64,000 bases of DNA from Sphingobacterium bambusae (GCF_033955345.1 NZ_CP138332.1:5022001-5086000); one strand, 5' to 3'. Positions 24,728 through 34,729 are shown, counted from the stretch's first letter. The notes: generated from the letters alone by a model not told the origin. Numbers and translations are program-made.

Positions 24728-24767
24728 GTTAACAATCTGTTAACAATCTATTAGGAAGTCATTAACA
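24728..24767. promoter_or_regulatory. 11-bp direct repeats, candidate response-regulator site
   Basis: GTTAACAATCT occurs at 24728-24738 and again at 24739-24749. ATTAACA follows at 24761, exactly 33 bp from the first, with a degenerate ATTAGGA at 24750 in the missing register. An 11-bp direct repeat is the usual format for OmpR/PhoB-type regulators. It lies in the 285-bp gap between the divergent sensor kinase and GH92 genes. Confidence 0.55.
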
Positions 24768-24907
24768 GCGATTGGTGGGGATAATTTCTTATTTTGGATA
24801 GCGGAATGTTGTATTGTTGGGCATAGACCTGACAGCATATGGCAGCTACATAACCACAAAACTACAGTGACTATACTACGGCAGATAAAGACCTTTACCA
24901 AGAATAT

Positions 24908-27268
24908 ATGAAAGTAAGCAAAACGAAGAATTGGGTGATAGCCCTGTTGGGCTTGGGGATGCTCCAGGCAAACAGTGGCCTAATCGCGCAGCAAAAGACG
25001 TCGGCAGGCGCAAAGAAAGCAGCCGTGCAGACGGCTATCCAAGAAATTTTGGAACCGGTGGACTATGTGAACACCTTGATGGGTACAGATTCGAAGGTGT
25101 CCCTATCCAACGGTAACACCTACCCCGCGGTAGGCCTGCCTTGGGGGATGAACATGTGGACCCCACAAACCGGAAAAATGGGCGATGGCTGGCAATATAC
25201 CTATGGATCGGATAAAATTCGGGGTATCAAGCAGACGCACCAACCCTCGCCCTGGATGAACGACTACGGCCAATTTTCATTGATGCCTATATCCGGCAAA
25301 GCGGAATTTGACCAAGAAAAACGTGCCAGCTGGTTCTCGCATAAATCGGAAGTCGCAAAGCCTTATTATTATGGTGTTTACTTGGCGGATTACCATGTGA
25401 TGGCAGAGGTTACACCAACGGAGCGTGCCTCGATGTTTCGCTTTACCTTTGGCAACCCCGATAGCGCTTTTGTGGTGCTAGATGCCTTCGATAGAGGCTC
25501 TGAGGTGCAGGTGATACCGGAGAAGAACATGCTGATTGGCTATTCTAGCCGCTACAGCCGCGGCAAGCTGCCAAATTTCAAGAACTACTTTATCATCGTC
25601 TTTGACCAGCCGATCGATACCTACCAAATTTTGGAAGAAGGAAAGCAGGTTGCTGGTAAGAAAACAAATGGCAAACATGCCGGAGCCATTATCGGGTTTA
25701 AGAAAACAACTGGCAAGCAGGTGGTGCAGGCTAAAGTAGCCTCTTCCTTTATCAGCGCCGAGCAGGCCGAGCTTAACCTAAAAGAGCTGCAGAACGACAG
25801 CTTTGAGCAGATCAAAGCCAAAGGACGTGCAAAATGGAACGAGGTGCTGGGTAAAATTACTATCGAAGGCGCTACCGACGAGCAGTACCGCACCTTTTAC
25901 AGCACGCTTTACCGCACGGTGTTTTTCCCGAACAAGCTTTACGAGATCAATAAAGAAGGCAAGGCGGTGCACTATAGCCCTTATACAGGCGAGGTAAAGC
26001 CGGGCTATATGTTTGCAGGTACAGGTTTCTGGGATACATTCCGGGCACTTTATCCGTTGTTGAACATGTTGTATCCAAGCATCAACAAGGAGATGCAAGA
26101 AGGCTTGCTAAATTGCTACAAAGAGGGCGGTTTCTTGCCTGAATGGAGCAGCCCGGGCTTTGCGGACATTATGGTGGGCAACAACTCTGCATCCGTGGTA
26201 GCGGAAGCTTACCTAAAAGGTGCACGTGGTTATGATATCGGCACACTGTATGAAGCATTGCAGCATGGAGCAAACCATGAAGGACCGATGACGGCAGTGG
26301 GTCGCAAAGGTGTAGGCTACTACAACGAGCTGGGCTACGTGCCTTACGATGTGGGTATCAACGAAAACGCAGCGCGTACGTTGGAATATGCCTACGACGA
26401 CTTCGCGATTTATCGCCTAGCGAAAGCCTTAGGCAGACCAAAAGAAGAGATTAAGCTATATGCGGATCGTTCGCAGAACTATAAAAAGCTGTTTGATCCA
26501 GAAACCAAGCTGATGCGCGGTAAAAACAAAGATGGCAAATTCCAAGCGCCATTCAATCCGTTGAAATGGGGTGATGCCTTTACAGAAGGCAATAGCTGGC
26601 ATTACTCTTGGTCGGTATTTCACGATGTGCAGGGGCTTATCGATTTAATGGGCGGCGACAAGGTATTCGTCAACATGCTTGACTCGGTATTTAACCAAGC
26701 GCCAGACTTTGACGATAGCTACTATGGCGGCGTGATTCACGAGATCCGTGAGATGCAGATTGCCAACATGGGGCAGTATGCACACGGAAACCAGCCTATA
26801 CAGCATATGATCTACCTGTACAATTATGCTGGCGAGCCATGGAAGGCACAATATTGGGCACGCGAGGTATTGAACCGTATGTATAAGCCTACACCAGATG
26901 GTTACTGCGGTGACGAGGATAACGGGCAGACTTCTGCTTGGTATGTGTTCTCGGCCTTGGGCTTCTACCCAGTTTGTCCGGCGATGGATCAATATGTAAT
27001 GGGCGCTCCTTTGTTCAAAAAAGCGACCTTGCATTTGGAGAATGGTAAAACATTTACCATCGAGTCTGCCAACAACTCGGCCGAAAACCGTTACGTGAAA
27101 GATGCCAAATTGAACAATAAAGCCTTCACCAAAAACTGGATCGGCCACGAAACGATCTTGAACGGTGGTAAACTGACGATCGATATGGACGCGGTGCCTA
27201 ACAAAACAAGAGGGGTGAGCAAGGATGCCGTGCCTTACTCGTTCACATCAGATAAGGATAAATACTAA
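24908..27268 (+). CDS. GH92-family alpha-mannosidase-like protein 1 (786 aa)
   Basis: A secreted protein with a signal peptide ending near LIAQ. The N-terminal beta domain has NTYPAVGLPWGMNMW. The (alpha/alpha)6 catalytic domain carries GFWDTFRALYPL, NENAARTLEYAYDDF and HGNQPIQHMIYLY, and then DEDNGQTSAWYVFSALGFYPV. GH92 enzymes are Ca2+-dependent exo-alpha-mannosidases. The HGNQP form replaces HGNEP seen in copy 2 at 28085, so linkage specificity may differ. It is followed in 24 bp by a basic secretory protein and then by the second GH92 gene. Confidence 0.93.
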   Translation: MKVSKTKNWVIALLGLGMLQANSGLIAQQKTSAGAKKAAVQTAIQEILEPVDYVNTLMGTDSKVSLSNGNTYPAVGLPWGMNMWTPQTGKMGDGWQYTYGSDKIRGIKQTHQPSPWMNDYGQFSLMPISGKAEFDQEKRASWFSHKSEVAKPYYYGVYLADYHVMAEVTPTERASMFRFTFGNPDSAFVVLDAFDRGSEVQVIPEKNMLIGYSSRYSRGKLPNFKNYFIIVFDQPIDTYQILEEGKQVAGKKTNGKHAGAIIGFKKTTGKQVVQAKVASSFISAEQAELNLKELQNDSFEQIKAKGRAKWNEVLGKITIEGATDEQYRTFYSTLYRTVFFPNKLYEINKEGKAVHYSPYTGEVKPGYMFAGTGFWDTFRALYPLLNMLYPSINKEMQEGLLNCYKEGGFLPEWSSPGFADIMVGNNSASVVAEAYLKGARGYDIGTLYEALQHGANHEGPMTAVGRKGVGYYNELGYVPYDVGINENAARTLEYAYDDFAIYRLAKALGRPKEEIKLYADRSQNYKKLFDPETKLMRGKNKDGKFQAPFNPLKWGDAFTEGNSWHYSWSVFHDVQGLIDLMGGDKVFVNMLDSVFNQAPDFDDSYYGGVIHEIREMQIANMGQYAHGNQPIQHMIYLYNYAGEPWKAQYWAREVLNRMYKPTPDGYCGDEDNGQTSAWYVFSALGFYPVCPAMDQYVMGAPLFKKATLHLENGKTFTIESANNSAENRYVKDAKLNNKAFTKNWIGHETILNGGKLTIDMDAVPNKTRGVSKDAVPYSFTSDKDKY

Positions 27269-27292
27269 GAAATTAACCAAAGAAATAACAAG

Positions 27293-28000
27293 ATGAAGAA
27301 GATGTTTTTAGTAGCGCTATTGGCGGGCAGCATAGGCTTGGCAAAAGCACAGGACGGATGGAGCCGTTTGGATAAAGATATAGAGCTAGCCGTTTCCGTC
27401 GATACCTTGAAAGAGGGCAAATATAGCTTGGTATATATTGATAAGGCTACACAATTTGATCCGGTCGTGAAGCAACGTTTAATCAAGACGTTCTTTAACA
27501 CCTATCCAAAATTAGCGAAGAAGTACAATAAGGATGCGACAAGCAAAGTTGTCTTTGTCATGGATCCTGCCTATACCGGCATTGCGGCAGCAGGCGGTGG
27601 GGTGATTCGCTTTAACCCGGAGTGGTTTAAGAAGAATCCAGGCGATATCGATATCGTGACGCACGAAGGCATGCACTTGGTGCAGGCCTACCCGGGCAAC
27701 TCGGGACCCGGATGGATTACGGAAGGTATTGCAGACTATGTGCGCTTTGTGGATGGTGTGGACAATGCCGGTGCAAACTGGAAGTTGCCTGACCTAAAGC
27801 CAGAACATCACTACGAAAATGCTTACCGCATTACGGCTCGTTTCTTCTATTGGTTGGAAACCAAAGTTAAAAAAGGAACCATGGTGAAGCTTGACAAGGT
27901 GATGCGCGAGCGGAAATACAACGATTCGTTCTGGCAGGAACAGACCGGTAAGACACTGGATGCCCTGTGGCAAAGCTATGTGGCTAACCCTGCTATTTAA
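27293..28000 (+). CDS. Secreted basic secretory protein family putative metallopeptidase (235 aa)
   Basis: A signal peptide (MKKMFLVALLAGSIGLAKAQ) precedes a domain of the family called peptidase of plants and bacteria. The zinc-type motif HEGMH is at residues 124-128, and the WITEGIADYVR segment 12 residues later supplies Glu144 or Asp148 as a third ligand. Proteolysis is inferred from the motif only. It lies between two GH92 genes, which suggests joint action on mannosylated glycoproteins. Confidence 0.88.
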   Translation: MKKMFLVALLAGSIGLAKAQDGWSRLDKDIELAVSVDTLKEGKYSLVYIDKATQFDPVVKQRLIKTFFNTYPKLAKKYNKDATSKVVFVMDPAYTGIAAAGGGVIRFNPEWFKKNPGDIDIVTHEGMHLVQAYPGNSGPGWITEGIADYVRFVDGVDNAGANWKLPDLKPEHHYENAYRITARFFYWLETKVKKGTMVKLDKVMRERKYNDSFWQEQTGKTLDALWQSYVANPAI

Positions 28001-28084
28001 GAAAAATTTAATTAAGTTCGTAAGTAGGAAGACCGAATGGGAAGCTAAAACTTTCCATTTGGTCTTCTTTCGTAAAGTTAACAT

Positions 28085-30385
28085 ATGATGAAACTGAAAA
28101 ATTTAGGCCTGCTGTTGCTTCTTCCGTTTGCGGCAGCGGCGCAAAAACAAGAGTTGGTAAAGTATGTGTCGCCCATCATCGGGACGGCAAAGATGGGGCA
28201 TACCTTTCCCGGCGCGACGGTTCCATTTGGCGCTGTGCAGCTCAGTCCGGATACCGACACTATTCCCTACGCGGTAAACGGTCGATACAATGGCGAGGTA
28301 TATCAATATTGTGCTGGCTACCAGTATAAAGACCCTACGATCGTAGGCTTTAGCCATACGCATTTCAGCGGCACCGGCCACTCCGATTTGGGCGATATAT
28401 CCGTGATGCCTACGGTAGGTGCGGTACAGCTTAACCCCGGCACGGCCGATAAACCGGAAACAGGCTATCGCTCACGCTTTGACCACGCCAAAGAGACGGC
28501 AGAGGCCAATTATTACAAGGTGTTTCTCGATGATCCAAAGGTGCTGGCAGAGATGACCACTTCCAATAGGGTAGGCTTTCATCGCTACACTTTTCCAAAA
28601 GCAGCCGACGCACACATCATCCTCGACCTTAAATCGGGTATCTACAACTACGATGAGAAGAATGTGTGGACGGTGGTTCGTGTGCTTAACGATACGCTCG
28701 TGACTGGATATATGCAAAGCCATGGTTGGGCGCGTACACGGACGGTTTACTTTGCCATCAGCTTTTCCAAACCATTTAAGAACTATGGTGCGCAGCAAGA
28801 TGATAAAAAGCAGGCGTACAAAGGCTTTTGGCGTAAATTTGACCAAAGTGATAACTTCCCAGATTTGGCAGGCAAACAGTTGAAAATGCATTTTGACTTT
28901 GCTACCGAAGATGCGGAACAGGTACAGCTGAAGGTAGCCCTAAGTCCTGTGAGCATGCGCAATGCCCTGCAGAATATGGAGCAGGAAATTCCGCATTGGG
29001 ATTTTGAGCGGGTGAAAAAAGAAGGTCAACAACTTTGGGAAGCGGAGCTACAGAAGATCAAAGTAGATATGTTGACCAAAGATGATTACGTGAACTTCTA
29101 TACGGCGATGTACCACGCGGCCTTGATGCCTACCGTATATATGGACGCTAACGGCGAATACAAGGGCTTGGATCAAGAGGTGCATAAAGCCGATGGATTT
29201 GTAAACTACACGTCTTTCTCCCTTTGGGACACTTTCCGCGCATTCCATCCTTATATGAACCTGATCAACCCTGCGCGCAATGCGGATATGGTGGCATCTA
29301 TGATGGCCCATTACGACCAAAGTGCGCTGAAGATGCTGCCTATATGGTCGCATTATGCCAATGACAACTGGTGTATGAGCGGCTACCACGCCGTTTCCGT
29401 TGTGGCGGATGCGATTATCAAAGGGGTGTATAAAGGCGATGCCAAAGCAGCGCTAGCAGCCTGTGTGCAAACAGCCAACGCGAGACGGTATGAAGGTATA
29501 GGGCCTTATATCGACCTAGGATACGTGCCAGATGAACTATCGGGCACCTCGGTGTCCAACACCTTGGAATATGCTTACGATGATTGGTGTATTGCCCAGC
29601 TGGCCAGGCACCTTGGAGATGAAGCGGTTTATCAGACTTTCGCCAAACGTGCCGACAGCTGGAAAAACCTATTTGATGACCGTATCGGCTTTATGCGCCC
29701 AAAAGATTCAAAAGGAAACTTCAGGGCTAAGTTTGATCTTTTGGAAACACACGGACAAGGATTTATCGAGGGTAATACTTGGAATTACAGCTTGTACGTG
29801 CCACACAACCCAGAAGGCCTAATGGAACGTATGGGGGGCAGCAAACGCTTATCCGCTTACTTGGATTCCTTGTTTACCATGCATTTGCCAGATAAGTTCT
29901 TCGCCAATACAGAGGATATCACCCGGGAGGGTATCATCGGTAACTATGTGCACGGCAATGAGCCGGCTCATCACGTGGTGTACCTACACAACTTGGCCGG
30001 TATTCCGTGGAAGGGCCAAGATCGTATCCGAATGATCTTGAAGAACCAATACCATACTGGCCACGATGGGCTAGGTGGTAACGATGATTGTGGGCAGATG
30101 AGTGCTTGGTATCTATTCAGCTCGTTGGGCTTCTATCCGGTGAGCCCGGGAAGCGACGAATATTGGTTGGGAAGCCCTTCCGTGAAACAGGCTAGTGTTA
30201 CTTTGGCCGATGGTAAGCTGTTTGAAATCGAAGCCGCAAACCAGTCGGAAAAGAATGTGTATGTGAAGGAAGTGCTCTTGAACGGTAAGCCCGTGAACGG
30301 ATACCGAATCAAGCATCAGGATATTGTGCAGGGCGGAAAGCTTAAATTTGTGATGAGCGACAAACCCAATAAGCGTGTGAAGTAG
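28085..30385 (+). CDS. GH92-family alpha-mannosidase 2 (766 aa)
   Basis: The signal peptide is MMKLKNLGLLLLLPFAAAAQ. The classic GH92 pattern follows: VSPIIGTAKMGHTFPGATVPFG, GFSHTHFSGTGHSDLGD, FSLWDTFRAFHPY and NTLEYAYDDWC. Near the end HGNEPAHHVVYLH and GGNDDCGQMSAWYLFSSLGFYPV contain the conserved acidic residues of the catalytic centre. It is likely a periplasmic or surface exo-alpha-mannosidase. It shares an apparent operon with the GH92 and peptidase genes upstream and ends at a strong terminator. Confidence 0.96.
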   Translation: MMKLKNLGLLLLLPFAAAAQKQELVKYVSPIIGTAKMGHTFPGATVPFGAVQLSPDTDTIPYAVNGRYNGEVYQYCAGYQYKDPTIVGFSHTHFSGTGHSDLGDISVMPTVGAVQLNPGTADKPETGYRSRFDHAKETAEANYYKVFLDDPKVLAEMTTSNRVGFHRYTFPKAADAHIILDLKSGIYNYDEKNVWTVVRVLNDTLVTGYMQSHGWARTRTVYFAISFSKPFKNYGAQQDDKKQAYKGFWRKFDQSDNFPDLAGKQLKMHFDFATEDAEQVQLKVALSPVSMRNALQNMEQEIPHWDFERVKKEGQQLWEAELQKIKVDMLTKDDYVNFYTAMYHAALMPTVYMDANGEYKGLDQEVHKADGFVNYTSFSLWDTFRAFHPYMNLINPARNADMVASMMAHYDQSALKMLPIWSHYANDNWCMSGYHAVSVVADAIIKGVYKGDAKAALAACVQTANARRYEGIGPYIDLGYVPDELSGTSVSNTLEYAYDDWCIAQLARHLGDEAVYQTFAKRADSWKNLFDDRIGFMRPKDSKGNFRAKFDLLETHGQGFIEGNTWNYSLYVPHNPEGLMERMGGSKRLSAYLDSLFTMHLPDKFFANTEDITREGIIGNYVHGNEPAHHVVYLHNLAGIPWKGQDRIRMILKNQYHTGHDGLGGNDDCGQMSAWYLFSSLGFYPVSPGSDEYWLGSPSVKQASVTLADGKLFEIEAANQSEKNVYVKEVLLNGKPVNGYRIKHQDIVQGGKLKFVMSDKPNKRVK

Positions 30386-30401
30386 TGAACGCGTTGTAAA
30401 T

Positions 30402-30440
30402 AAAAAATGAGCCGCATCTTTTGATGCGGCTCATTTTTTT
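30402..30440 (+). terminator. Terminator after the GH92 locus
   Basis: AAAAAATGAGCCGCATC and GATGCGGCTCATTTTTT form a perfect 17-bp stem with a 4-nt loop and T-run. It lies between convergent genes and can act both ways. Confidence 0.95.
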
Positions 30441-30463
30441 TATAGCGTTTCTTTAATCTCCAC

Positions 30464-30874
30464 CTACTTCATGTTGACCACTTGGTCAACCACATAGCGG
30501 GTGTTGCCACGCCAAGGCAAGATGCCGTGATATTCTTTATAATGCAAATCAAAGTATTTGCCACTATTCACTTCAAGGAGGTTAAAGATGGAATCGCTCT
30601 CGATGGAGAACTCAAATTCATTGCTGGAGATACCCGTGCCCACCTTGGCGCTGCCAAAGCCTTCCTGTATTAATTTTCCTTCGTAGGTCTTAAAAAGATT
30701 CCCCTTTTTTACGGCGTAATTGAGGTATCCTGATTTTACCCCTTCCCCGAACACAAAGTAATACCTGTAATATACATATCCACTTCCCGCAAGAAGTAAT
30801 ATTAATACGGTCCAGCCTAAAATTTTTCGGAATGTGCCGGATTTCTTTTTCGACGTATCATACGTTGCTGCCAT
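30464..30874 (-). CDS. Conserved small single-pass membrane protein of unknown function (136 aa)
   Basis: A short basic N-terminus (KKKSGTFRK) is followed by one membrane helix at about residues 18-37. A soluble domain of about 95 residues contains GEGVKSGYLNYAVKKGNLFKTYEGKLIQEG. The topology suggests an inner-membrane anchor with an outer soluble domain. I recall similar proteins as conserved in Bacteroidota but know no function. It lies 64 bp after the SulP transporter gene on the same strand and could be in its operon. Confidence 0.75.
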   Translation of the reverse strand: MAATYDTSKKKSGTFRKILGWTVLILLLAGSGYVYYRYYFVFGEGVKSGYLNYAVKKGNLFKTYEGKLIQEGFGSAKVGTGISSNEFEFSIESDSIFNLLEVNSGKYFDLHYKEYHGILPWRGNTRYVVDQVVNMK

Positions 30875-30938
30875 CTCGTTTTTTTCTTTATTGTAACTAA
30901 AGATATCATCTTTGAATGATATAAAGAAATATATCGAG

Positions 30939-32444
30939 TTAATCCTGTATGAAATCGATTGTCAACATGCCCTTGGTGTTTTCGATCAGGCGGCGACCAT
31001 CATCATTGACATGCCGCAACTTGATGTTTTTGCCAAGTGCTTGGTAGCGATCCTGCACCTTTTTGAGCGCTTCCAAGGCCGACATATCAACTATGCGGCT
31101 CTCCTGAAAGTCGATAACAATTTCTTGGGGATCGCTTCCGAAGTCAAATTTTTGGGCGAAGGTGCCTGCCGAACCAAAAAATAGGGGTCCATGTATATAG
31201 TAATGCTTTTCACCATTTTCGGTAAGCACTTTACGCGCCCGGATCATTTTGGCATTGTCCCAAGCGAAGACCAAAGCAGCGAGGATAACGCCGATGAGCA
31301 CCGCGAGCGCAAGATTGTGCATCAAGATGGTGATGGCGGCAACCAGCACACAGATCAATACATCGCTTTTGGGCATCTTGTTCCAAATGCTGAAGGTGCT
31401 CCACTTAAAGGTGCTGATGGCGACGACCATCATTACACCCACTAGTGCAGCCATCGGGATACGCTCGATGATGGAACTACCAAAGAGAATGATCAATAAA
31501 ATCGTTAGCGCACCGATAATACCGCTGAGGCGTGCCCGCGATCCGGCATTCAGGTTGACAAAGGTTTGCGCAATCATGGCGCAGCCGCCCATGCCCGAAA
31601 AGAAACCGTTGGCGATATTGGCGGTACCCTGCGCAATGCATTCCCGGTTAGCACTCCCTCGTGTATCCGTTACCTCGTCCACGATGGTTAAGGTCAACAG
31701 GCTTTCGATAAGGCCCACGCTGGCCATAATTAATGCGTATGGAAAGATGATGAATAGCGTGTCAAGGTTGATCGGTACCTGCGGTATATGGAAAGGAGGG
31801 AAGCTGCCTTTTATTTGGGCGATATCTTTCACCGTTTTGGTATCGATGCCAAAACCTAGCACCAGCAAAAATAGGACGATGATGGCGATCAGGGAAGCGG
31901 GGACGGCTTTGGTGATCTTTGGAACAGTAAAGACGATGGCAATGGTCAGTAGAACAAGACCTAGCATGGTATAAAGGGAAGCTCCCTGTAGCCATACCAG
32001 CTTTCCGGCATCCAATACTTTAAACTGCTCAATCTGTGCCATAAAGATAATGACGGCTAAACCATTCAAGAAGCCATACATCACGGGTTCGGGAATCAGG
32101 CGAACAAACTTACCAAGACGGAAAACACCCACTACTATTTGGAGTAAGCCGGCCAAGGCCACGGTGGCAAAGAGGTATTCCACACCCTGCGTGTGGATCA
32201 AAGCAACAAGCACGACGATGGTGGCGCCGGCACCACCGGATACCATGCCTGGACGACCGCCCAAGATGGCGGTGACCAAACCCATGATAAAGGCAGCATA
32301 AAGGCCTGTCAAAGGTGACAGGCCTGCAAAAATGGCAAAGGACAATGATTCTGGAATCATGGTCATGGCAACGGTTAGACCGGCCAGTAGTTCGTTTTTA
32401 TAGTTTACCTTTTGCTTGAAATCAAAAAGTGTAAAATTTTGCAT
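30939..32444 (-). CDS. SulP-family anion transporter with STAS domain (501 aa)
   Basis: About 12 membrane segments with the SulP signature LAGLTVAMTMIPESLSFAIFAGL near the start, and GGCAMIAQTFVNLNAGSRARLSG later. A C-terminal STAS domain (about residues 405-495) includes the IVDMSALEAL loop. The family exchanges or imports sulfate, bicarbonate or other anions, and the substrate cannot be told here. It is a single gene with an AT-rich leader. Confidence 0.93.
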   Translation of the reverse strand: MQNFTLFDFKQKVNYKNELLAGLTVAMTMIPESLSFAIFAGLSPLTGLYAAFIMGLVTAILGGRPGMVSGGAGATIVVLVALIHTQGVEYLFATVALAGLLQIVVGVFRLGKFVRLIPEPVMYGFLNGLAVIIFMAQIEQFKVLDAGKLVWLQGASLYTMLGLVLLTIAIVFTVPKITKAVPASLIAIIVLFLLVLGFGIDTKTVKDIAQIKGSFPPFHIPQVPINLDTLFIIFPYALIMASVGLIESLLTLTIVDEVTDTRGSANRECIAQGTANIANGFFSGMGGCAMIAQTFVNLNAGSRARLSGIIGALTILLIILFGSSIIERIPMAALVGVMMVVAISTFKWSTFSIWNKMPKSDVLICVLVAAITILMHNLALAVLIGVILAALVFAWDNAKMIRARKVLTENGEKHYYIHGPLFFGSAGTFAQKFDFGSDPQEIVIDFQESRIVDMSALEALKKVQDRYQALGKNIKLRHVNDDGRRLIENTKGMLTIDFIQD

Positions 32445-32494
32445 AATCTGTCTCCGAAATTAACGGCTACAAAAATGCAAAAATTTCAGGGTTA

Positions 32495-33796
32495 TCAGCT
32501 TTTGTAATTAAACCATTTTATCAATTCCTTAAAGCTTGCTTTCTTGCCATACATCAGGATTCCGGTGCGGTATATTCTGCCGGCTACCCAAGTGGTCAGT
32601 AAAAATCCGGCAACGAGCAGCAACAAGGACACAATGATTTGCCAAGTAGGAACCCCGAAAGGAACACGCACGAGCATCGCAATAGGCGAGGTGAACGGAA
32701 TAAAACTTAACCAAGTGGCAATGCTACCATTTGGATCGTTGACCAATACTCCGAAAGAAAGGATATAAGTCAGGAGCAAAGGCATGGTGATGGGCATGGT
32801 GAATTGTGTGGCTTCGGTCTCACTATCTACGGCTGAACCTACTGCGGCAAACAACGCGCTATACAGGAAGTATCCGCCCAGAAAGAAAGCGAAAAAGCAA
32901 AGCAAGAGCTCCGTGAAATTGACCGATTGCAAGGCGTTCAAAAAGTCAAGGCCTCCCGCTGCCGGCATAGCGCCCTTGTTTTGAGCCATAGCTTGTGCTG
33001 CGATATCTTGCTGCTCAAAAATGAGGGTGGTGGCAGCACTAGTCAAGGCCGTGGTTAAAACTAGCCACAGTAGAAATTGCGTCAAACCAACGAGGCCAAT
33101 GCCGATGATTTTGCCCATCATCAGTTGAAATGGCTTCACGGAAGAGATAACCACCTCCACGATACGACTCGTTTTTTCTTCGATAATGCCGCGCATCACT
33201 TGTGCGCCATATAAAAATAGCGACAGGTAGACCAAGACCGATAAAGCCATCGCAATGCCCATGGCAACCTCTGTATGGCTCTCTTTGGCATCGCCATCTT
33301 CGGATAGTTCCTTGGCAGCGATACTGATACTATCGTTGATCTTTTTAATATTCTCGCCATCAAGCCCTAATCGTTTATATTCTACATTGCGGATGATTTC
33401 CTTTAAATGATCCTTCACCTCATTTTGGGTGGTGATATTGGGTTTGCCGGCAGACAGTAGTTCCACCTGCCGTGTTTCGTAGAAGTCTTTCGGGATAATC
33501 AGCAGGTTGGTGTTGTCTTCTTGATTTTTAAGCTGCTCAATCTGTTTTTGCAACTCCACATTGGAATTGGTATAGGTCAGGTTCTTATTGCTTTTGAGCA
33601 AAGCCGCCACGCTGCCTTCCTCGTCTACAATATGAACAATGGCGTGCTTATCTTCAAAGCTCTTCTTGGTGAGGTAAAATACACCGACGTACATACCGAT
33701 GAAAAACAAGGGCACAAGAAAGGTGGTGAGTAAAAAGGATTTCTTTTTTACACGACTGAAATACTCACGCTGTATAATTAATGGAATTTTGCTCAT
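32495..33796 (-). CDS. ABC-2 type exporter permease (NatB-like, 433 aa)
   Basis: One N-terminal membrane helix (SFLLTTFLVPLFFIGMYVGVFYL), a large extracytoplasmic domain of about 140 residues, then five or six helices in the C-terminal half. GIIEEKTSRIVEVVISSVKPFQLMMGKI is characteristic of NatB-type permeases. It begins 6 nt after the ATPase gene and is its partner. The substrate may be sodium, a drug or a lipid; this is not resolved. Confidence 0.9.
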   Translation of the reverse strand: MSKIPLIIQREYFSRVKKKSFLLTTFLVPLFFIGMYVGVFYLTKKSFEDKHAIVHIVDEEGSVAALLKSNKNLTYTNSNVELQKQIEQLKNQEDNTNLLIIPKDFYETRQVELLSAGKPNITTQNEVKDHLKEIIRNVEYKRLGLDGENIKKINDSISIAAKELSEDGDAKESHTEVAMGIAMALSVLVYLSLFLYGAQVMRGIIEEKTSRIVEVVISSVKPFQLMMGKIIGIGLVGLTQFLLWLVLTTALTSAATTLIFEQQDIAAQAMAQNKGAMPAAGGLDFLNALQSVNFTELLLCFFAFFLGGYFLYSALFAAVGSAVDSETEATQFTMPITMPLLLTYILSFGVLVNDPNGSIATWLSFIPFTSPIAMLVRVPFGVPTWQIIVSLLLLVAGFLLTTWVAGRIYRTGILMYGKKASFKELIKWFNYKS

Positions 33797-33802
33797 CGTC
33801 TT

Positions 33803-34729
33803 TTAGGATAAAGTGTGGTTAGCGTTTTTGGTGACTTTGTCTATAAATATATCGTGCATGGAAGGCACGATTTCCCGTACCTGCAGGATATCTATCTGCG
33901 GAATGAGGAACAGCAACAGTTCATTGAGGGAGGTCTGGTTGTCGGTGCGCACGGTCATCACTTGCTCTTCAGCTGTAGCCGATTGGTCAATCACCTCAAA
34001 TAAGGCTGGGTTGAACTGCAAAGTTACACCGCTCTTAGTTTGATAGACGATGCTGTAGGTCTGGTTTTTGTACGAACTTTTGATATCAGCGACCGAGCCA
34101 TCCAGTATCTTCTCCGATTTGTTGATCAACGCGATATAGTCACAGAGTTCTTCCACAGACTCCATGCGGTGGGTGGAATAGATGATGGTGGCTCCTTTTT
34201 GATTAAGCTCCAAGATTTCCTGTTGGATAATCTGTGCATTCACCGGGTCAAAGCCAGAAAAAGGTTCATCGAGGATGATTAAGTCGGGCTCATGTAATAC
34301 CGTGGCCACAAACTGCACCTTCTGCTGCATACCTTTACTCAGGTCTTCGACTTTTTTATCCCACCAGGATTGCATCTCCAGCTTTTCAAACCAGTATTTG
34401 ATACGCTGCATCGCGTCATTCTTTTTAAGTCCTTTAAGCTGCGCCAGATAAAGCATCTGTTCGCCGATCTTCATCTTCTTGTAGAGGCCACGTTCCTCCG
34501 GCAGATAACCGATGCGCTCGATATGTTTGGGTTTGAGTGGCTCGCCGTCGAAGATGATCTCACCGCTATCCGGCGCCGTAATCTGGTTGATGATGCGGAT
34601 GAGCGACGTTTTGCCAGCACCATTGGGACCCAAAAGACCGAAAATTGATCCTTTGGGTACGTGTAGTGACACGTCGTTTAGGGCGCGGTGGTTGCTATAT
34701 TGTTTGACAATATTTTTGATTTCCAGCAT
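33803..34729 (-). CDS. ABC transporter ATP-binding protein (NatA-like, 308 aa)
   Basis: The P-loop is GPNGAGKTS, the signature LSKGMQQK, Walker B LIILDEP and the switch His is in YSTHRME. A C-terminal extension of about 90 residues is typical of ABC-2 exporter ATPases. It forms a two-gene operon with the permease downstream. It is divergent from engB. Confidence 0.95.
   Translation of the reverse strand: MLEIKNIVKQYSNHRALNDVSLHVPKGSIFGLLGPNGAGKTSLIRIINQITAPDSGEIIFDGEPLKPKHIERIGYLPEERGLYKKMKIGEQMLYLAQLKGLKKNDAMQRIKYWFEKLEMQSWWDKKVEDLSKGMQQKVQFVATVLHEPDLIILDEPFSGFDPVNAQIIQQEILELNQKGATIIYSTHRMESVEELCDYIALINKSEKILDGSVADIKSSYKNQTYSIVYQTKSGVTLQFNPALFEVIDQSATAEEQVMTVRTDNQTSLNELLLFLIPQIDILQVREIVPSMHDIFIDKVTKNANHTLS

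Noticed and set aside
31249..31974. 241-codon open frame antisense to the SulP transporter gene
   Set aside because: It lies opposite a well-supported membrane protein gene, is rich in Met, Thr and Pro as expected from antisense membrane codons, and has no domain.
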